A stretch of DNA of 64,000 bases, taken from Saccopteryx bilineata. Lineage: Eukaryota > Chordata > Mammalia > Chiroptera > Emballonuridae. Shown here in pieces: positions 12,061-24,057 of the stretch (its first letter is position 1; each line of letters starts with the position of its first letter). The position numbers and the translations under genes were made by a program. The stretch spans positions 233,572,779 to 233,636,778 of the forward strand of contig NC_089494.1 of the NCBI RefSeq assembly GCF_036850765.1. Reading direction: 5' to 3'. The notes beneath the pieces were generated by a model. That model saw only the letters and a program-made list of their open reading frames with translations. It was not told the origin of the DNA and did not search any database.

Positions 12061-12847
12061 AAAGGCCATTTCTTTAAAAAAATGACATTAGAATTTTGAT
12101 TGGAATTGCATTAAATTTGTATATTGCTTTGGGTAATATGGTCATTTTAACTATATTTATTCTGCTTATCCAAGAACAAGGAATATCTTTCCATTTTATT
12201 GTGTCTTTTTTGATTTCCTTTAACAATACTTTGTCGTTTTCATTATATAGGTCCGTTACATTCTTTGTTATGTTTATTCCTAGGTATTTTTTGTTGTTGT
12301 TGTAACCATAAAAGGGATTATTTTTTTAGTTCATTTTCTGAAGTTTCATTGCATTGTTCACTGTGGCCAAGACATGGAAACAGCCAAAAAGTCCTTCAAT
12401 AGAAGATTGGATAAAGAATATGTGGTACATATATACTATGGAATACCACTCAGCCATAAGAAATGATGACATAGGATCATTTATGACAACATGGATGGAC
12501 CTTGATAACATTATAATGAGTGAAATGTGTAAATCAGAAAATACTAAGAACTGGATGATTCCATACATAGGTGGGACACAAAAATGAGACTCATGGACAT
12601 AGATAAGAGTTCAGTGGTTACCAGGGGGAGGGGAAGGGAAGAGAGTAAATGGTGATGGGAGGGGAGGGGCATAAAGAAAACCTAATGAAGGGTGACAGAG
12701 GATGATTTGACTTTGGGTGATGGGTACACAACATAATCGAATGTCAAAATAATCTGGAGATGTTTTCTCTAAATCTAAGTGCTCTAGATGACCATTGTCA
12801 CCTCGTTAAAATTAATTGTCTAAATAAAACTATTTTTAAAAAAGCCA
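12061..12847 (+). mobile_element. 5'-truncated, 5'-inverted (twin-primed) LINE-1
   Basis: Two L1 pieces meet head to head at about 12350. The piece 12066-12350 is antisense and matches the reverse complement of ORF2 near 33420-33690 of the full-length L1 in this window. The piece 12352-12842 is sense and matches that L1 from about 34776 through the 3'UTR. This is the signature of twin priming during reverse transcription. The end resembles AATAAAA plus an A-run. Near-matching flanks AAAGGCCA (12061-12068) and AAAAGCCA (12840-12847) fit a short target duplication. Confidence 0.85.
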
Positions 12848-14929
12848 CTGCAAGGGTAGAGTTAGCAAGACCTAGAAAGTAATTGGAAATAAAAGATGAC
12901 TCCATTGGGTAGACAAAGGTGACCTTGGATATCATCTACAGAAATAACTAACAGGAAGACACGGGTTTATAGAATGGGACAAAGGTGGTAAGATTATTTT
13001 GAACAGCGCCTATATTATATGTCCCATTAAATGTATATTTGCTCACATTTTTTTGCAATGCAACATTTTCTAATTTATTTTATTAGTATCTTATTTAATC
13101 AAAGGTAAAACATTTCAGCCACCTAACTGTGTGATACAAAGAAATATAAGACACAGTTTCTGCCCTCCTTGAAATGAAAACCTTTTTGAGGAAGATAAGA
13201 TACCAGATGGGTGGCTTTAAGATGGACATTTGTGTGGGGATGATGGAAACATTCTTACTACTCTATGCTCATTTAGGTGAATATTTGGTAACAAAAGATA
13301 GACTATACTAGGTACCAAATGAATGACACAGTCAGTAATAGATACTACAGGAATTCACAGGAGTGACAATCATTTTATTCTTTTGGTTAAGCATTTACTA
13401 TGATCAACCTTTCTCCCCTACAGGGTAAAAAGACACTGTTTCTGCCTTCAAAACATTTACAATTAGGACCAAAGGATACACATAAATAAATAAGTACAAT
13501 AAAAAGGTAACCAGTACAAGGAGAATCAGAAGAACTTCTTTCTGTTTTTAAATTACATTTTCTTAATTTTTGTTTTTCTTTTATTTTCCTTCATTCATGA
13601 GAGTAGTTAAGTAATAATAAAAAAAACTATATAAAAATTAATTTGTATTCATCCCAGTAACTTTTTTACTCTAAGATGGATCCACATCCTGTGTGAATTT
13701 TAACTTTCAAATTACTATGGGAATTTAACTGACAAATTAAAGTGATTCCATTTTTAGCTCACTCCAATCACTATATATTCTTGTTCCCTTCTTAATGTCT
13801 TATTTGAACTTTAGTTACACCTGCATTACTGTGCTTATCACCCTAAGCCTGTAATACTAGATATAAGGGGGTGTGTGAGTATGTGTGTGCAAATTTGTTC
13901 TTATAATTAACACTATGCCTGGTACATACTAGGTGCTCAACAAATGTTTATCTAATACAAATGGAGTTTTTTTCCCCCTTTTGATTCTAGCACTTAATAC
14001 TCAGAGGCATGTGGTACTAATATTTAGGATAGATTGTTTCATTCTGTTCAAGTACCCCATAAACATTCACACACCATTGAGTTTAGTACTACTAAAGGGT
14101 AATTTCCCTTCTGGGAATTGTGCCTGTTGCCAACACATTTTACATATCCAGTCTTTTATTTATCATCATGAGGCAGGTAAAAAAAAAATAAAAGGTTTTC
14201 TCAGGTATGCAGTTTTACACATAGACTTTATTTGGAAATGTTTGTGTATTTCAAGAAATAATAAGGAAGTTCTCTTATTGAAAGTGCCCATACTCACAAC
14301 TACCTACAGTCGTGTTTTTTTTAAATATTAACAATTAATTTTTGTACTACAGTATACACACAAAAGACTTAAAAAAGTTATTATTTTCTCCTTTATTATA
14401 TCAATTTAATATAATCCAATGGACTTAATCAAAAATTCTGTTTTGCCTAATTTTAGAAATTTTGGTCTATTGCCCTTCAATGTTTTATTTTGTTTAATGT
14501 AATGTTTTTATTATTGCTTATAATTCAAATGTTTTAATAACTTGGAGCTATTGTGTTTTATTTCCTCAAATAAGTTCCTTTTAGTACATGAAAATGTAAT
14601 GCTTAATAACCTCTCAAGTCTATTATAGAGAACTTTACTACAAAATTGATTTGACAATAAAATTGCTTTGACATACATTATCTCCTTTCTTATTATAGCC
14701 ATGTGACAATGTTGCTATTCTTATTTTATTTTTGACAAAAAACAGAGGCTGAAATACTCTGAGTCCTGCCTGCAATTCATATGTTCATAAGCACCATGTG
14801 CAGAACCAGATTTAAAGTGGAAGTACATGTATTCTTCATTCAGTTACCTTAATATTTAGATAAATATGTCATTACTATTTACTCAGTAAAATAGTACTGA
14901 GTATTTATGATGAATAATAATAATTAAAA
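12848..14929. other. Unassigned intron sequence with a small MIR-like end
   Basis: Mostly AT-rich and unclassified. Positions 13912-13955 carry a MIR-like 3' phrase (TGCCTGGTACATACTAGGTG followed by CTCAACAAATG). The 132-codon open frame at 13933-14331 begins inside that phrase and shows no known protein motif. Confidence 0.5.
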
Positions 14930-15125
14930 TTTTGAGCATTTACACATGCAAGGCACATACTAAGTACTTTACCTGTGTTGGCTCAAGTAATCTTAGTCAC
15001 AATCTTATGAAGTTTAAACTAAGAAAACAGAGGCCAAAAACAGTAAGTAATTTGCTCAAGAAAACACACCTACTAAATTGTTGAACTAGGATGTGAAGCC
15101 AGCAGTCTACTCTATGGTGCTTTAA
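14930..15125 (-). repeat. MIR relic, minus strand
   Basis: It reads as reverse MIR: 'gcatttacacatgcaaggca', 'agtactttacctgtgttggctcaagtaatcttagtcacaa', then an 'aaacagaggcc...agtaatttgctcaag' core and '...gaactaggatgtgaagccagcagtct'. Ancient and diverged. Confidence 0.75.
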
Positions 15126-16297
15126 GCATAATTCTTGCTGACAAGAAGAGATGTCATGAAACAGATGCTAGTTGATAATGTCTTCTAGGACTACACTTTC
15201 CATCAATGAACTTAAAATTTTTATCCTTGAACCTGTATTTCTATGAAGTATTTTAGTGGAAATTGAATTTGATTCCCCTTCTAATTTTAATAATGGTAAC
15301 ACCTTCCTATGTATTTTATATTTTTAGAATTATAGAATTTTAGCATATTAATGTACATAGGGATGAATTCCAAAATTTTAACCAAGGGCGAAATATTAGA
15401 GAGGTTATATGACCAGTGTAAAAGTGCTTGGTAAATGTCTGAATGAAGCTCAAATCCAGATCTTTTATGGATGTTTCCACATTGAAGAAAAATATTAACA
15501 TAAAAATGAATATAATATGTGTGTGCTTATGTGTACTGACTGGGCTTGAAAAAACACTGTGGAGAAGCATGACCTAGGCAGCTGGCTTACGTACTGCTAG
15601 GGTAGGCTACAGGTCCCCCTAAAAGAGGACCATCCTACATGACAATCCTATTCTATTTAATGACAGCCAAACAAAAAGTGGAAGACTTCATTGTCCATGT
15701 GCTTTTTTGTGTTTCTATCTGTACATATATATTGGACACCTTTAAATAGTTAACTTCTTTTAAAATGTAAACCTTAAATAGGTATGAGATTTGCCTATTC
15801 ACGGATTTTTTTTGCTTACTCTAATAATGAATGATGACTTCCTTTATGTAATAGAAGAAAGCCCAGCTGCTAAGACCATCAAAGCACATTTTTTTTTCCC
15901 TTATACTAAGTCTGGTTGGTGCTCTAACTCAGAGGGCAAATTGTTTTCAAGAAGATCATTTAGGTATATATTTGATTCTATTACTAGTTGAAGAGATACA
16001 GAAAAGTTCCTGGAAATCAAGCTGTTCTCACATATGTAAGACCTAGTGGTATTTGAATAATTATTCATATTATGCTTAAGGATATCAAGTGGATTTGGAT
16101 CATTGAATGCAATGATATGAAATTAAAGTTTCACGTTATCACCGAAAGCCTACAATTAGCAGGCATCCACAAGAAAACTAACCCAGTAATCATCATCTCT
16201 TTTGAATTTATTTATTTTTCTTAAATTTCACTTCATAAAAACACCAATATAATTGTATTATTGTATCTGATTCCCACTAAGTTGTCAGTAATGCTTT
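15126..16297. other. Unassigned intron sequence
   Basis: No supported exon, RNA or transposon. AT-rich throughout. Confidence 0.5.
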
Positions 16298-16696
16298 AAA
16301 GTATTCTTAATCAGGCCCTGGTTGGTTGGCTCAGTGATAGAACATCAACACAGCAAGTGGATGTCTGGGGTTCAATTCCTGGACAGGGCACACAAGAGAA
16401 GTGACCATCTGCTTCTTCTCCACCCCTCCTCCTCCCCCTCTTCTCTCTGTCTTCCCCTCCCACAGCTATTGCTCAGTTTGCTTTGATCACATTGTCACTT
16501 AGGTGCTGAGGATGGCTACATGGAGCCTCTGACTCAGGTACTAAAAATAGCTCTGTTGCAAGCATGACCCCAGATGGGCAGAGCATCGGCCTCAGACGGG
16601 AGTTGCCAGGTGGATCCTAGTCAGGGCACATGTGGGAGTCTGTCTCTCTATCTCCCATCCTTTTACTTAGAAAAGAAAAAAAAGTATTCTTAATCA
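16298..16696 (+). mobile_element. tRNA-derived bat SINE (long two-part type), plus strand
   Basis: The head GGCCCTGGTTGGTTGGCTCA starts at 16315 and the B-box equivalent is GGTTCAATTCC. The CTTCTCCACCCCTCC segment, the second half and an A-rich tail follow. The perfect 16-bp target duplication AAAGTATTCTTAATCA lies at 16298-16313 and 16681-16696. Several bases differ from the younger copies. Confidence 0.9.
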
Positions 16697-16814
16697 AAAA
16701 GCAATAATAACACATAATGGGTTACATATTATCAAGAATTTTGACATAAAAGGAGATTTTTTATTTATTATACATAAGGATTTATACGAGAACTGTCATA
16801 GTATTCTATACATT

Positions 16815-17017
16815 AAAAGTGTGGACGGGCCTGACCTGTGGTGGCGCAGTGGGATAAAGCGTCAACCTGGAACACTGAGGTTGCCGGTTCGAAACCCTGG
16901 GCTTGCCTGGTCAAGGCACATATGGGAGTTGATGCTTCCTGCTCCTCCCCCTTCTCTCTCTCTCCCCTCTCTCTAAAAATCAATTAAAAAATCAATTTAA
17001 AAAAAAAAAGTGTGGAC
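16815..17017 (+). mobile_element. tRNA-derived bat SINE (short type), plus strand
   Basis: It starts GGGCCTGACCTGTGGTGGCG at 16827. An intact A box (TGGCGCAGTGGGATAAAGCG) and B box (GGTTCGAAACCC) are readable, ending in an A-rich tail. The perfect 12-bp target duplication AAAAGTGTGGAC lies at 16815-16826 and 17006-17017. It sits only 118 bp from the preceding SINE. Confidence 0.92.
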
Positions 17018-17718
17018 AAAATAAGCTAAGCATTTCCTTTAAGTCATAATATGAACATGTGATCCTTTATGCTTTTGGGGGTCCACCTTGCCTAAAGATA
17101 GCTTATGAAATAGGAGTGAAAAATAAAAACATGAAAGTATGTTATTTGTTAATTCTTGTTAATATCTGTACTAATTTTCTTTTCTTTTTATATAAAATAA
17201 AAGAAGCTCCTAATATCATAGTAAATTTTGCTCCCTGTCTCTTTTTGTTTTCATAGAGTTTAAAATCTACAATGGGAAATATATGAATGTGCCACATGCA
17301 TTTTAAGAACTAAATATTATAAAACATCATAAAAGCACCTATGAGCTTCACCAGAGATCTGCTGTGTGCCCCTTCTAGAGCCTAGCACAGAGCATGGCTC
17401 ATAGTAGTGCTCAATACAATTCTGCAGGCTGAACTGATAACCGTCCTATCAAAGAAATCTTCTTTGATCTTCCATTGAAAGATCAACTTATTTCCCTCAC
17501 ACATATGTTGCATCCTGTTAGTTTCTGCATGTGTGTGTCTGTGTGTGTGTGTTACAGAAGCTTATTTTCGTGACAAAATTGTAATGCCATTAGGCATAAC
17601 AACTGTGTGTAATTTATTTAGCTAATGCATGGACTTGATGTAATTTTTTATTCTCCTTACTGTATGTCCCCCCAGTGAGTACAAACAGAATGAAGCATTT
17701 GCTTTTGTCTTCCTAGTA
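17018..17718. other. Unassigned intron sequence with (TG)n
   Basis: Unclassified sequence with a (TG)n tract at 17529-17553 and a weak MIR-like phrase at about 17385-17425 (AGCCTAGCACAGAGC...). Nothing coding. Confidence 0.5.
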
Positions 17719-18045
17719 CAGTTGACCCTTGACAGATCTGCATGACACAGGTCCACTCATATACAGATATTTTGCAGTAAATACAGTACTAAAAATGTAT
17801 TTTCTCTTCCTTATTATTTTCTGAATAACCTTTTCTTTCTTCTAGCTTACTTTATATTGTAAAAATACAGTATGAAATATGTAACACATAAAATATATGT
17901 TAATCAATTGTATACGTTATCAGTAAGGCTTCTGATCAACTGTAGGCTATTAGCAGATAAGTTTTGGGGTTGTCAGAAGTTTCACATGGTTTTTGGACTT
18001 TGTGGGGGCATGCCCCAAACCCCCACATTGTTCAAAATCCTTTGT
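17719..18045 (+). mobile_element. MER2/Tigger-type DNA transposon fossil
   Basis: It starts with CAGTTGACCCTTGACAG right after a TA dinucleotide, as Tc1/mariner-pogo (Tigger) elements do. It then follows the familiar '...ggtccactcatatacagat', 'cagtaaatacagtact' and 'tgccccaaacccccacattgttcaa' order of the mammal-wide MER2-like family. The right terminal repeat is eroded after about 18040. The family name is from memory. Confidence 0.7.
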
Positions 18046-18535
18046 GTCCTCTTTCTGTACTATCTCCCATACTGATGTTATTAATTTTCTGCCTGGGTGT
18101 CTCTATCTAATGCTCTAGCCCCATGACTATTAACAGGACATGATTTCACATTACTCATTTATCCATAAATAGAAATTGGTTTTCTCAGATATTTACAGTT
18201 TAATTCCTTAGTCATTATTGGGTATGAAAATTCTAGATTCCTCTTTAGGGATTTCTGATTAAAGTAATGCAAAAGATTGACAGCGATTAGAAAAAAACAT
18301 TTATTTATATCCTATGTCAAACTGGGCTTGCAGCCATCATGCTAGCTTGGGTCATAGTTAGACATAAAAATAATTAATTAAACAGAGGCTGCACCTCCTC
18401 CGCTACCCGGACCTCCATGGGAATGTATACATACAAAGTCTTCACAAATGTAAATTGTCTTGACAATGATACACTCTGATCATTGTGAGTTATTTTGCTA
18501 GATCCATTGTATGATATTTCATTTAGTCTGAAAAT
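18046..18535. other. Unassigned intron sequence
   Basis: No recognisable element; ordinary AT-rich intron sequence. Confidence 0.5.
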
Positions 18536-18745
18536 AACCCAGAGAGGAAACCGCTGCTACCCATTTGACAGATAAGGAAGTTGAAGCTTTGAGGAGCTAA
18601 CTACACTACTCACAAAAATTAGGGGATGTTCTTGTATCTTTATATTCTTTTTGAAATATCCCCTAATTTTTGTGAGCAGTATATTTCTCTCAAGGCCACA
18701 AGATTATTTGTTAGGAAACTAGAACTCTATTCCAGGTCAGAACCC
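18536..18745 (-). repeat. MIR relic, minus strand, split by a MITE
   Basis: The left half (18536-18603: 'aaataacccagagaggaaac... catttgacagataaggaag... gaggagctaac') and right half (18682-18745: 'tctcaaggccacaagatta... ctattccaggtcag') are consecutive parts of a reverse MIR. A 74-bp mariner MITE lies between them, so the MITE is younger than the MIR. Confidence 0.65.
18604..18681 (-). mobile_element. Mariner-type MITE (74 bp, near-perfect hairpin)
   Basis: The terminal inverted repeats are about 25 bp: CTACTCACAAAAATTAGGGG at the left and CCCCTAATTTTTGTGAGCAG at the right, with a short AT-rich loop. The right flank is TA; the left flank is CA, apparently a mutated TA. It is the reverse-oriented sister of the copy at 53569-53645. 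It encodes no transposase and must have been mobilised in trans. Confidence 0.85.
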
Positions 18746-19410
18746 TTTTTGAGAAAAGTTGAATATTGACAGCATACATCTGAGTGGGTAATACCCTCAT
18801 GCCAGTTCCAGTGATATGGTTAACATACCTGTTGGCTTGAAGATGTGAGCCTCAATTTAATGGAGTCTGGAAAGAAGGTGGCAGAGGGAAGGAGAGAGGT
18901 GGGAAGGAGGTAGGAAAAGCTGCAGAACTGGCCTGAGCCTCTTGGATCAGGGATGCAACCAGATCACAGACATCCTGGGAGGAGGAAGAGTGAGACATAG
19001 TCTTCCGGTCTTTTTCAGTGACTCGGTCCAGCTGAATTCCAGAAGTCAAGGGCCCCTAAGGATATCATTTGTGCTCATCCACCACAAAAAATACAGGCAG
19101 TTTCAAATGCTTCTGGGTAGTAAGTAATTCAGCAAGAAGTGTTAGAAGTGCATCTTGCTCACTCCCACCTATCGGGTTCACCCTTTCTCTCTCTCACCGT
19201 ATATGATATGGTAGGGATAGAAAAACAGCCGTTTGTTTCTGTTTTCTTTAATCCATGGTTGCAGATGCTTCTGAAATATACTAGTGTGTTTTTGTATTAA
19301 GCATTTATAAGCATCGACATTTGCTTTCAGTTTACTGTATTGCAGATAAAGCAGGTATGGAATAATGGTTAGACCTTCCCTAAAATAGGTACATATTCTT
19401 TAATAAGTGT
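18746..19410. other. Unassigned intron sequence
   Basis: Slightly more GC-balanced than its surroundings. Overlapping open frames at 18852-19127 on both strands have no recognisable domain. No transposon identified. Confidence 0.45.
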
Positions 19411-19580
19411 TTTGAGGGCTTTTGTTTGGTTAGTTTCTGTTAGGTTAATTGAAGTATATTTTACATACAGAAAAACTACCCATTTTAGCTATATAATTTT
19501 GTCAGTGTTCACAAATCCTCTAACTAACACTACAGCCAAGATTCAGGATATTTTCATCATTTCAAAAAGTTCTAAAGCTA
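19411..19580 (-). mobile_element. LINE-1 3'-end fragment, minus strand
   Basis: The phrase order 'ttaattgaagtatattttacatacagaaaaactaccc... cagtgttcacaaatcc... acactacagccaagattcagga' is that of the reverse complement of an older mammalian L1 3'UTR. The fragment is short and diverged. Confidence 0.6.
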
Positions 19581-20872
19581 TTTTAAACCTTTATTTTAGT
19601 TCAACTGGATATTTAATATCGACTTTTGTTTCTTCTGATTTTAAATAGGAAAATTAATGTTAGCAACCAAACAGTAAGTTGTACATAGTATGTGCTTTGA
19701 TGCAAAGTATTTTCGTCGGCTTGTTTTCCCATCCTTCTGAGTAATGTGAACTACTCATATTGGTTATGAACTCATTTCATATTTAATAAGCTGAAGAAAG
19801 GTTTGGCTTATTTTGGCTGCACATGACATCACCGGGATCTATTAAATGACCCAATGTCCAGGGCATCTCATTAAAGCATGAAGTCTTGGATTGAGACTTA
19901 AGCATCAATACTAAATAGAACTATAGTGCAGGCCTGGTTATTAAACTGATTCAGATTTGCCTAAAAGTCAAGGGAATTAATAAAAAGAAATACATCCAGC
20001 TCTAGGCATCAATAATCGAAGCTTTCTTAAGTAATTCCATATGTGGCTAAGGTTGAGACTGTATAAATTAGATCAAGTTTTATCAACTCGGGCTGCACCT
20101 TGGACAATTGCTTTAAAATATTGATGTCTTCCCCCCCATTCTGATTTATATAACTTGTTTATAAATGTTGACTACAAGAAAAAAATGAGATTTGGATAAC
20201 TTACTATTTCTGAAGGGTTAGGTTCCAGTTAATCAAGGTTTTATTGTAGTTCTGGGTGTGTGGCGGTGTTCAATAAATGTTAAATATATGTCCTAATCTC
20301 ACAGCAGAGTTGAGGAGAATAAAATATGTTCTCTCTTGGAAAGGAACTGTTTGTGTATTTGAAATAATTATCTTGAAAAACTATCACTTTCTGAAAATTG
20401 TCCTCCTAGGTAATTTACCTCAAACGGTAAGCCTTGTATTTTAAGAGAACACTATATTTTAACTATATTTTTTAACCATAATATTAGGCATATATATATA
20501 TACATATATATAATCTTACAGCACTTTTATAAGTCTCTCCAAGGAAATAGACAGGAAACAAGATTAAAATACTGAGGATAAGATTTAAACCAAACACCCA
20601 CTTGCAAGCATAAATGATGCTATCGCACCTCTGGCTTTGGAGAATACTGTTATTTTGTAAAATAGAGCAATAGTACTTTCTGCTTTTATAATGGCAAAAT
20701 ATATACAGAATAACACTTAATGTTAATAATTAGAACAGAAATGAACTTAAGTGTATAATAAAACAGTTACAGAATTAGCAAAATGTTCACATATGATATC
20801 TTTTTCAAATTTCAGGAAATTGTAACGAAAGAACATCTTTTAAGCATACAGTTACTGATGAACTATTACAGC
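19581..20872. other. Unassigned intron sequence with (TA)n
   Basis: Unclassified AT-rich sequence containing a TA-rich microsatellite at 20489-20512. No exon or RNA gene seen. Confidence 0.5.
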
Positions 20873-21273
20873 AGAAATGCTCATTAGGGCCCTGGCCGGT
20901 TGGCTCAGTGGTAGAGTGTCGGCCTGGTGTGCAGGAGTCCCGGGTTCGATTCCTGGCTGGGGCACACAGGAGAGGCGCCCATCTGCTTCTCCACCCTTCC
21001 CCCTCTCCTTCTTCTCTGTCTCTCTCTTCCCCTCCCGCAGCTGAGGCTCCATTGGAGCAAAGATGGCCCGGGCACTGGGGATGGCTCTGTGGCCTCTGCC
21101 TCAGGCACTAGAATGGCTGTGGATGCAACAGAGCAATGCCCCAGAGAGGCAGAACATCACCCCCTGGTGGGCATGCCGGGTGGATCCCGGTCGGGCGCAT
21201 GCGGGAGTCTGTCTGACTGCCTCCCTGTTTCCAGCTTTGGAAAAATGAAAAAAAAAAAGAAATGCTCATTAGG
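20873..21273 (+). mobile_element. tRNA-derived bat SINE (long two-part type), plus strand
   Basis: The head GGGCCCTGGCCGGTTGGCTC, A box TGGCTCAGTGGTAGAGTG and B box GGTTCGATTCC are intact. The second half ends with a '...tttccagctttggaaaaatg' A-rich tail. The perfect 16-bp target duplication AGAAATGCTCATTAGG is at 20873-20888 and 21258-21273. It inserted only about 200 bp upstream of the KCTD8 terminal-exon acceptor, in sense orientation. The four overlapping open frames here are SINE sequence. Confidence 0.93.
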
Positions 21274-21435
21274 CAAACTTCCCAAACTTTATGTTATAAA
21301 TAATTAATGAACATGCTGCATATTTTAATGCAAACTAACAGCACTGGGTGTTGTATTTAATCCTTAACACACAGAATTTTACTTAATATAAGCATTCTTT
21401 ATTTAAAACAAAAGAAAATTATAAAGTTTATTTAA

Positions 21436-21939
<504 letters not shown>

Positions 21940-22160
21940 TAATTATCACATTCCTGCATATGTCAATGACCTTCAATGTTTACTACAGTGTCACTACCTG
22001 ACTGTGTCTTAATAATGGTCAGTGTGATTCTTGCTGCTCTTTCGTCGTGTGAACAGTGGATGTGGGACAGTGGTTTCTTTCATTCCTTTCTGTTGTTGTT
22101 GTTTTTAGACACACACATATATATAAAAACAATAAATACTGAATCAAAATGGAGTGTCTG
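21940..22160 (+). other. KCTD8: KCTD8 proximal 3'UTR
   Basis: Sequence following the KCTD8 stop codon, AT-rich with a GTTGTTGTT run. It should be transcribed with the exon. Its true 3' limit cannot be read from sequence alone because several further AATAAA-like hexamers lie downstream (for example 22984-23005). Confidence 0.6.
22131..22136 (+). terminator. KCTD8: Candidate KCTD8 poly(A) signal AATAAA
   Basis: A canonical AATAAA hexamer 192 bases after the stop codon is followed at about 22152-22160 by a GT-rich GAGTGTCTG. This is the usual arrangement of cleavage signal and downstream element. Use of this site, rather than a distal one, is inference. Confidence 0.5.
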
Positions 22161-23454
22161 ACTCAAACCATTTTTCTTCAAGAATGAAAGTATAATGTGC
22201 ATGATCAAGAAGCTTATAGTCTTGATTTTTGAACTGTGGTCAACTGGATATATTTGTCATTTTGTAACTCACTGAAAAGAAATCATCTTATCACTCCAAC
22301 TAAAATGACAATATGGATGAAGCAACATCAAGTAAAATGTTAGATGATAGTTTTGGGATCCAAATCCAAAACTGTTTAAATGTTAATGAGATAAAACAAG
22401 TATTATTTTTGCATGAGCACAATATTACAAGTAAATCACAAGACATAGGGAAGATCTGTTTGTTGCTTGGAAAGAAAATATATTACAAAAAAGTAAAGTA
22501 AAAAAAATGTTTCAGGCAAAGCCTATAAATGTAAGCTGTCTAGGAGACTGAATTTTATTTGTTCCAGATCTGTGATTTTTCTGTGTATGTGTATGGTGTT
22601 CTGTATGTTAAGACAGTGTAAATATGCCTTATACTATTGTGTTACAGGACTGACATTCATCTATTAATGCTAGCCATGATTATTTCTGTGAAATGAGTCC
22701 TTACATCAGGCTGTGAAAATTGACCTAATAATGCTCTGAAAGATCCTACTATCATGTTAATCAAAATAATGGAGGGAAATGGTAAAGAGCTTTATGTATT
22801 TATTAAAAAAAGGAAAATATATTAGAACTCCTTAATTTCTATTGACTCTTCTTTTAAAATATTCAATTTTTACATTGTCTTCATTTTTCTTTAAATCCCA
22901 AGCTAGAGAATGATATGTTCAAGCTTAATGTTGACAAGTTAGAGTATTAGTATAATTCAAGATGGAGCCAGAGTCAGATCCAGATAGCCTTGGTATTGAT
23001 TAATAAACCTTTTGCCCACAAGAGAAAAAGACTTCATCTGAGAATGCACTAAAATTTTATTGTAGCTGACAGTCAGATTGAAAACCTCTCCAAGAACAAT
23101 TGGGAAGTTACTTCTTACAAATTGAGAGACAAAAAAGGCAATAACAAACTAAAAGTTCAGCCTGAAAGATAAGTGATTTCTTATTAGTTGCATATGTAGA
23201 AAGAGGTTTCCTTATCATGAACCACACAATTTTTGCCTTACCCACCTTACCAAAAGGAATGCATAATATCATTAAGTTTCATTTAAAAGCAGGCTGACAA
23301 AGGATAAAAATATCTGCAAGAATTGTTGAGGTTGATCTTCTCTGTGCTCAGCTAGAATATAAGTTGAGCAGCACTTGCAGATAATAGAGGGAGATAAACA
23401 CTATCAACTTAAAATTTTTAAATCTACATTTTTTTGCATGTATTTTTAGATTTC
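22161..23454. other. Unassigned 3' flank, possibly distal KCTD8 3'UTR
   Basis: AT-rich with no transposon I recognise, which is notable in this repeat-dense window. The absence of insertions would fit a longer 3'UTR isoform, but there is no direct sequence evidence for one. Confidence 0.4.
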
Positions 23455-23903
23455 TCACTCTACTGATACAATAATATAAAAGCAAGGGCCACCACCATCG
23501 TGGCCATTCACATGCAGGTTCTCATTGAATTCGGGCAGACAATAAAAGAACAGCGGAGCTGGAGGTTGGTGGATCATTCTGTTTATTGGTGTCTCACCAA
23601 GACAGTCAAACCACAAGAAAGCCAAGGAGGACAAGGGATCAGGGAGGAAAAAAAAAAAGCCTACTGCACCTTTCATTGGTGGAGGCAGAATCTCTCTTCC
23701 CCTTCTGCTCTTTCCTTTCAAAACTTTCTGGTGTGAAAACCTCTCCTCCAGCAAAATTAGCAAAACAATATCCCTTCCCAAGCAGGAAGGTAATCTGCAA
23801 TTTCACAGATCACATACCTGGTGCTGCTGAGCCCCCAATACAAACTGTAAGCAAGCAAACATAAAACTCATATATATTTTACAAGCTTATTTGACCAACA
23901 AAC
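23455..23903 (-). mobile_element. Possible LTR remnant, minus strand
   Basis: On the minus strand the order is a CCAATGAAAGG-type promoter region, AATAAA (about 23580-23586), then a U5-like 'cttttattgtctgcccgaattc' stretch. This is the layout of a retroviral LTR. Neither TG...CA ends nor a target duplication could be fixed, so the limits are approximate. No retroviral gene is attached. It could instead be unclassified unique sequence. Confidence 0.35.
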
Positions 23904-24057
23904 ATATAAAATAACATCAGCAATGAGCTATTTTTAAAAAACTCAGATACGTAACTTACCTTCAGCTACCAATCAGGCTTTAAGGAAAGAGCTACTTTTA
24001 AAATCTGCATTTCATTCTGGAAAGGACAGCAGTCCCACCATGATTCGATGTAGCTGC

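Noticed and set aside
20908..21108. tRNA gene, suggested by A and B boxes
   Set aside because: The boxes belong to the SINE head; no full cloverleaf with an acceptor stem is present and the same head recurs at many sites.
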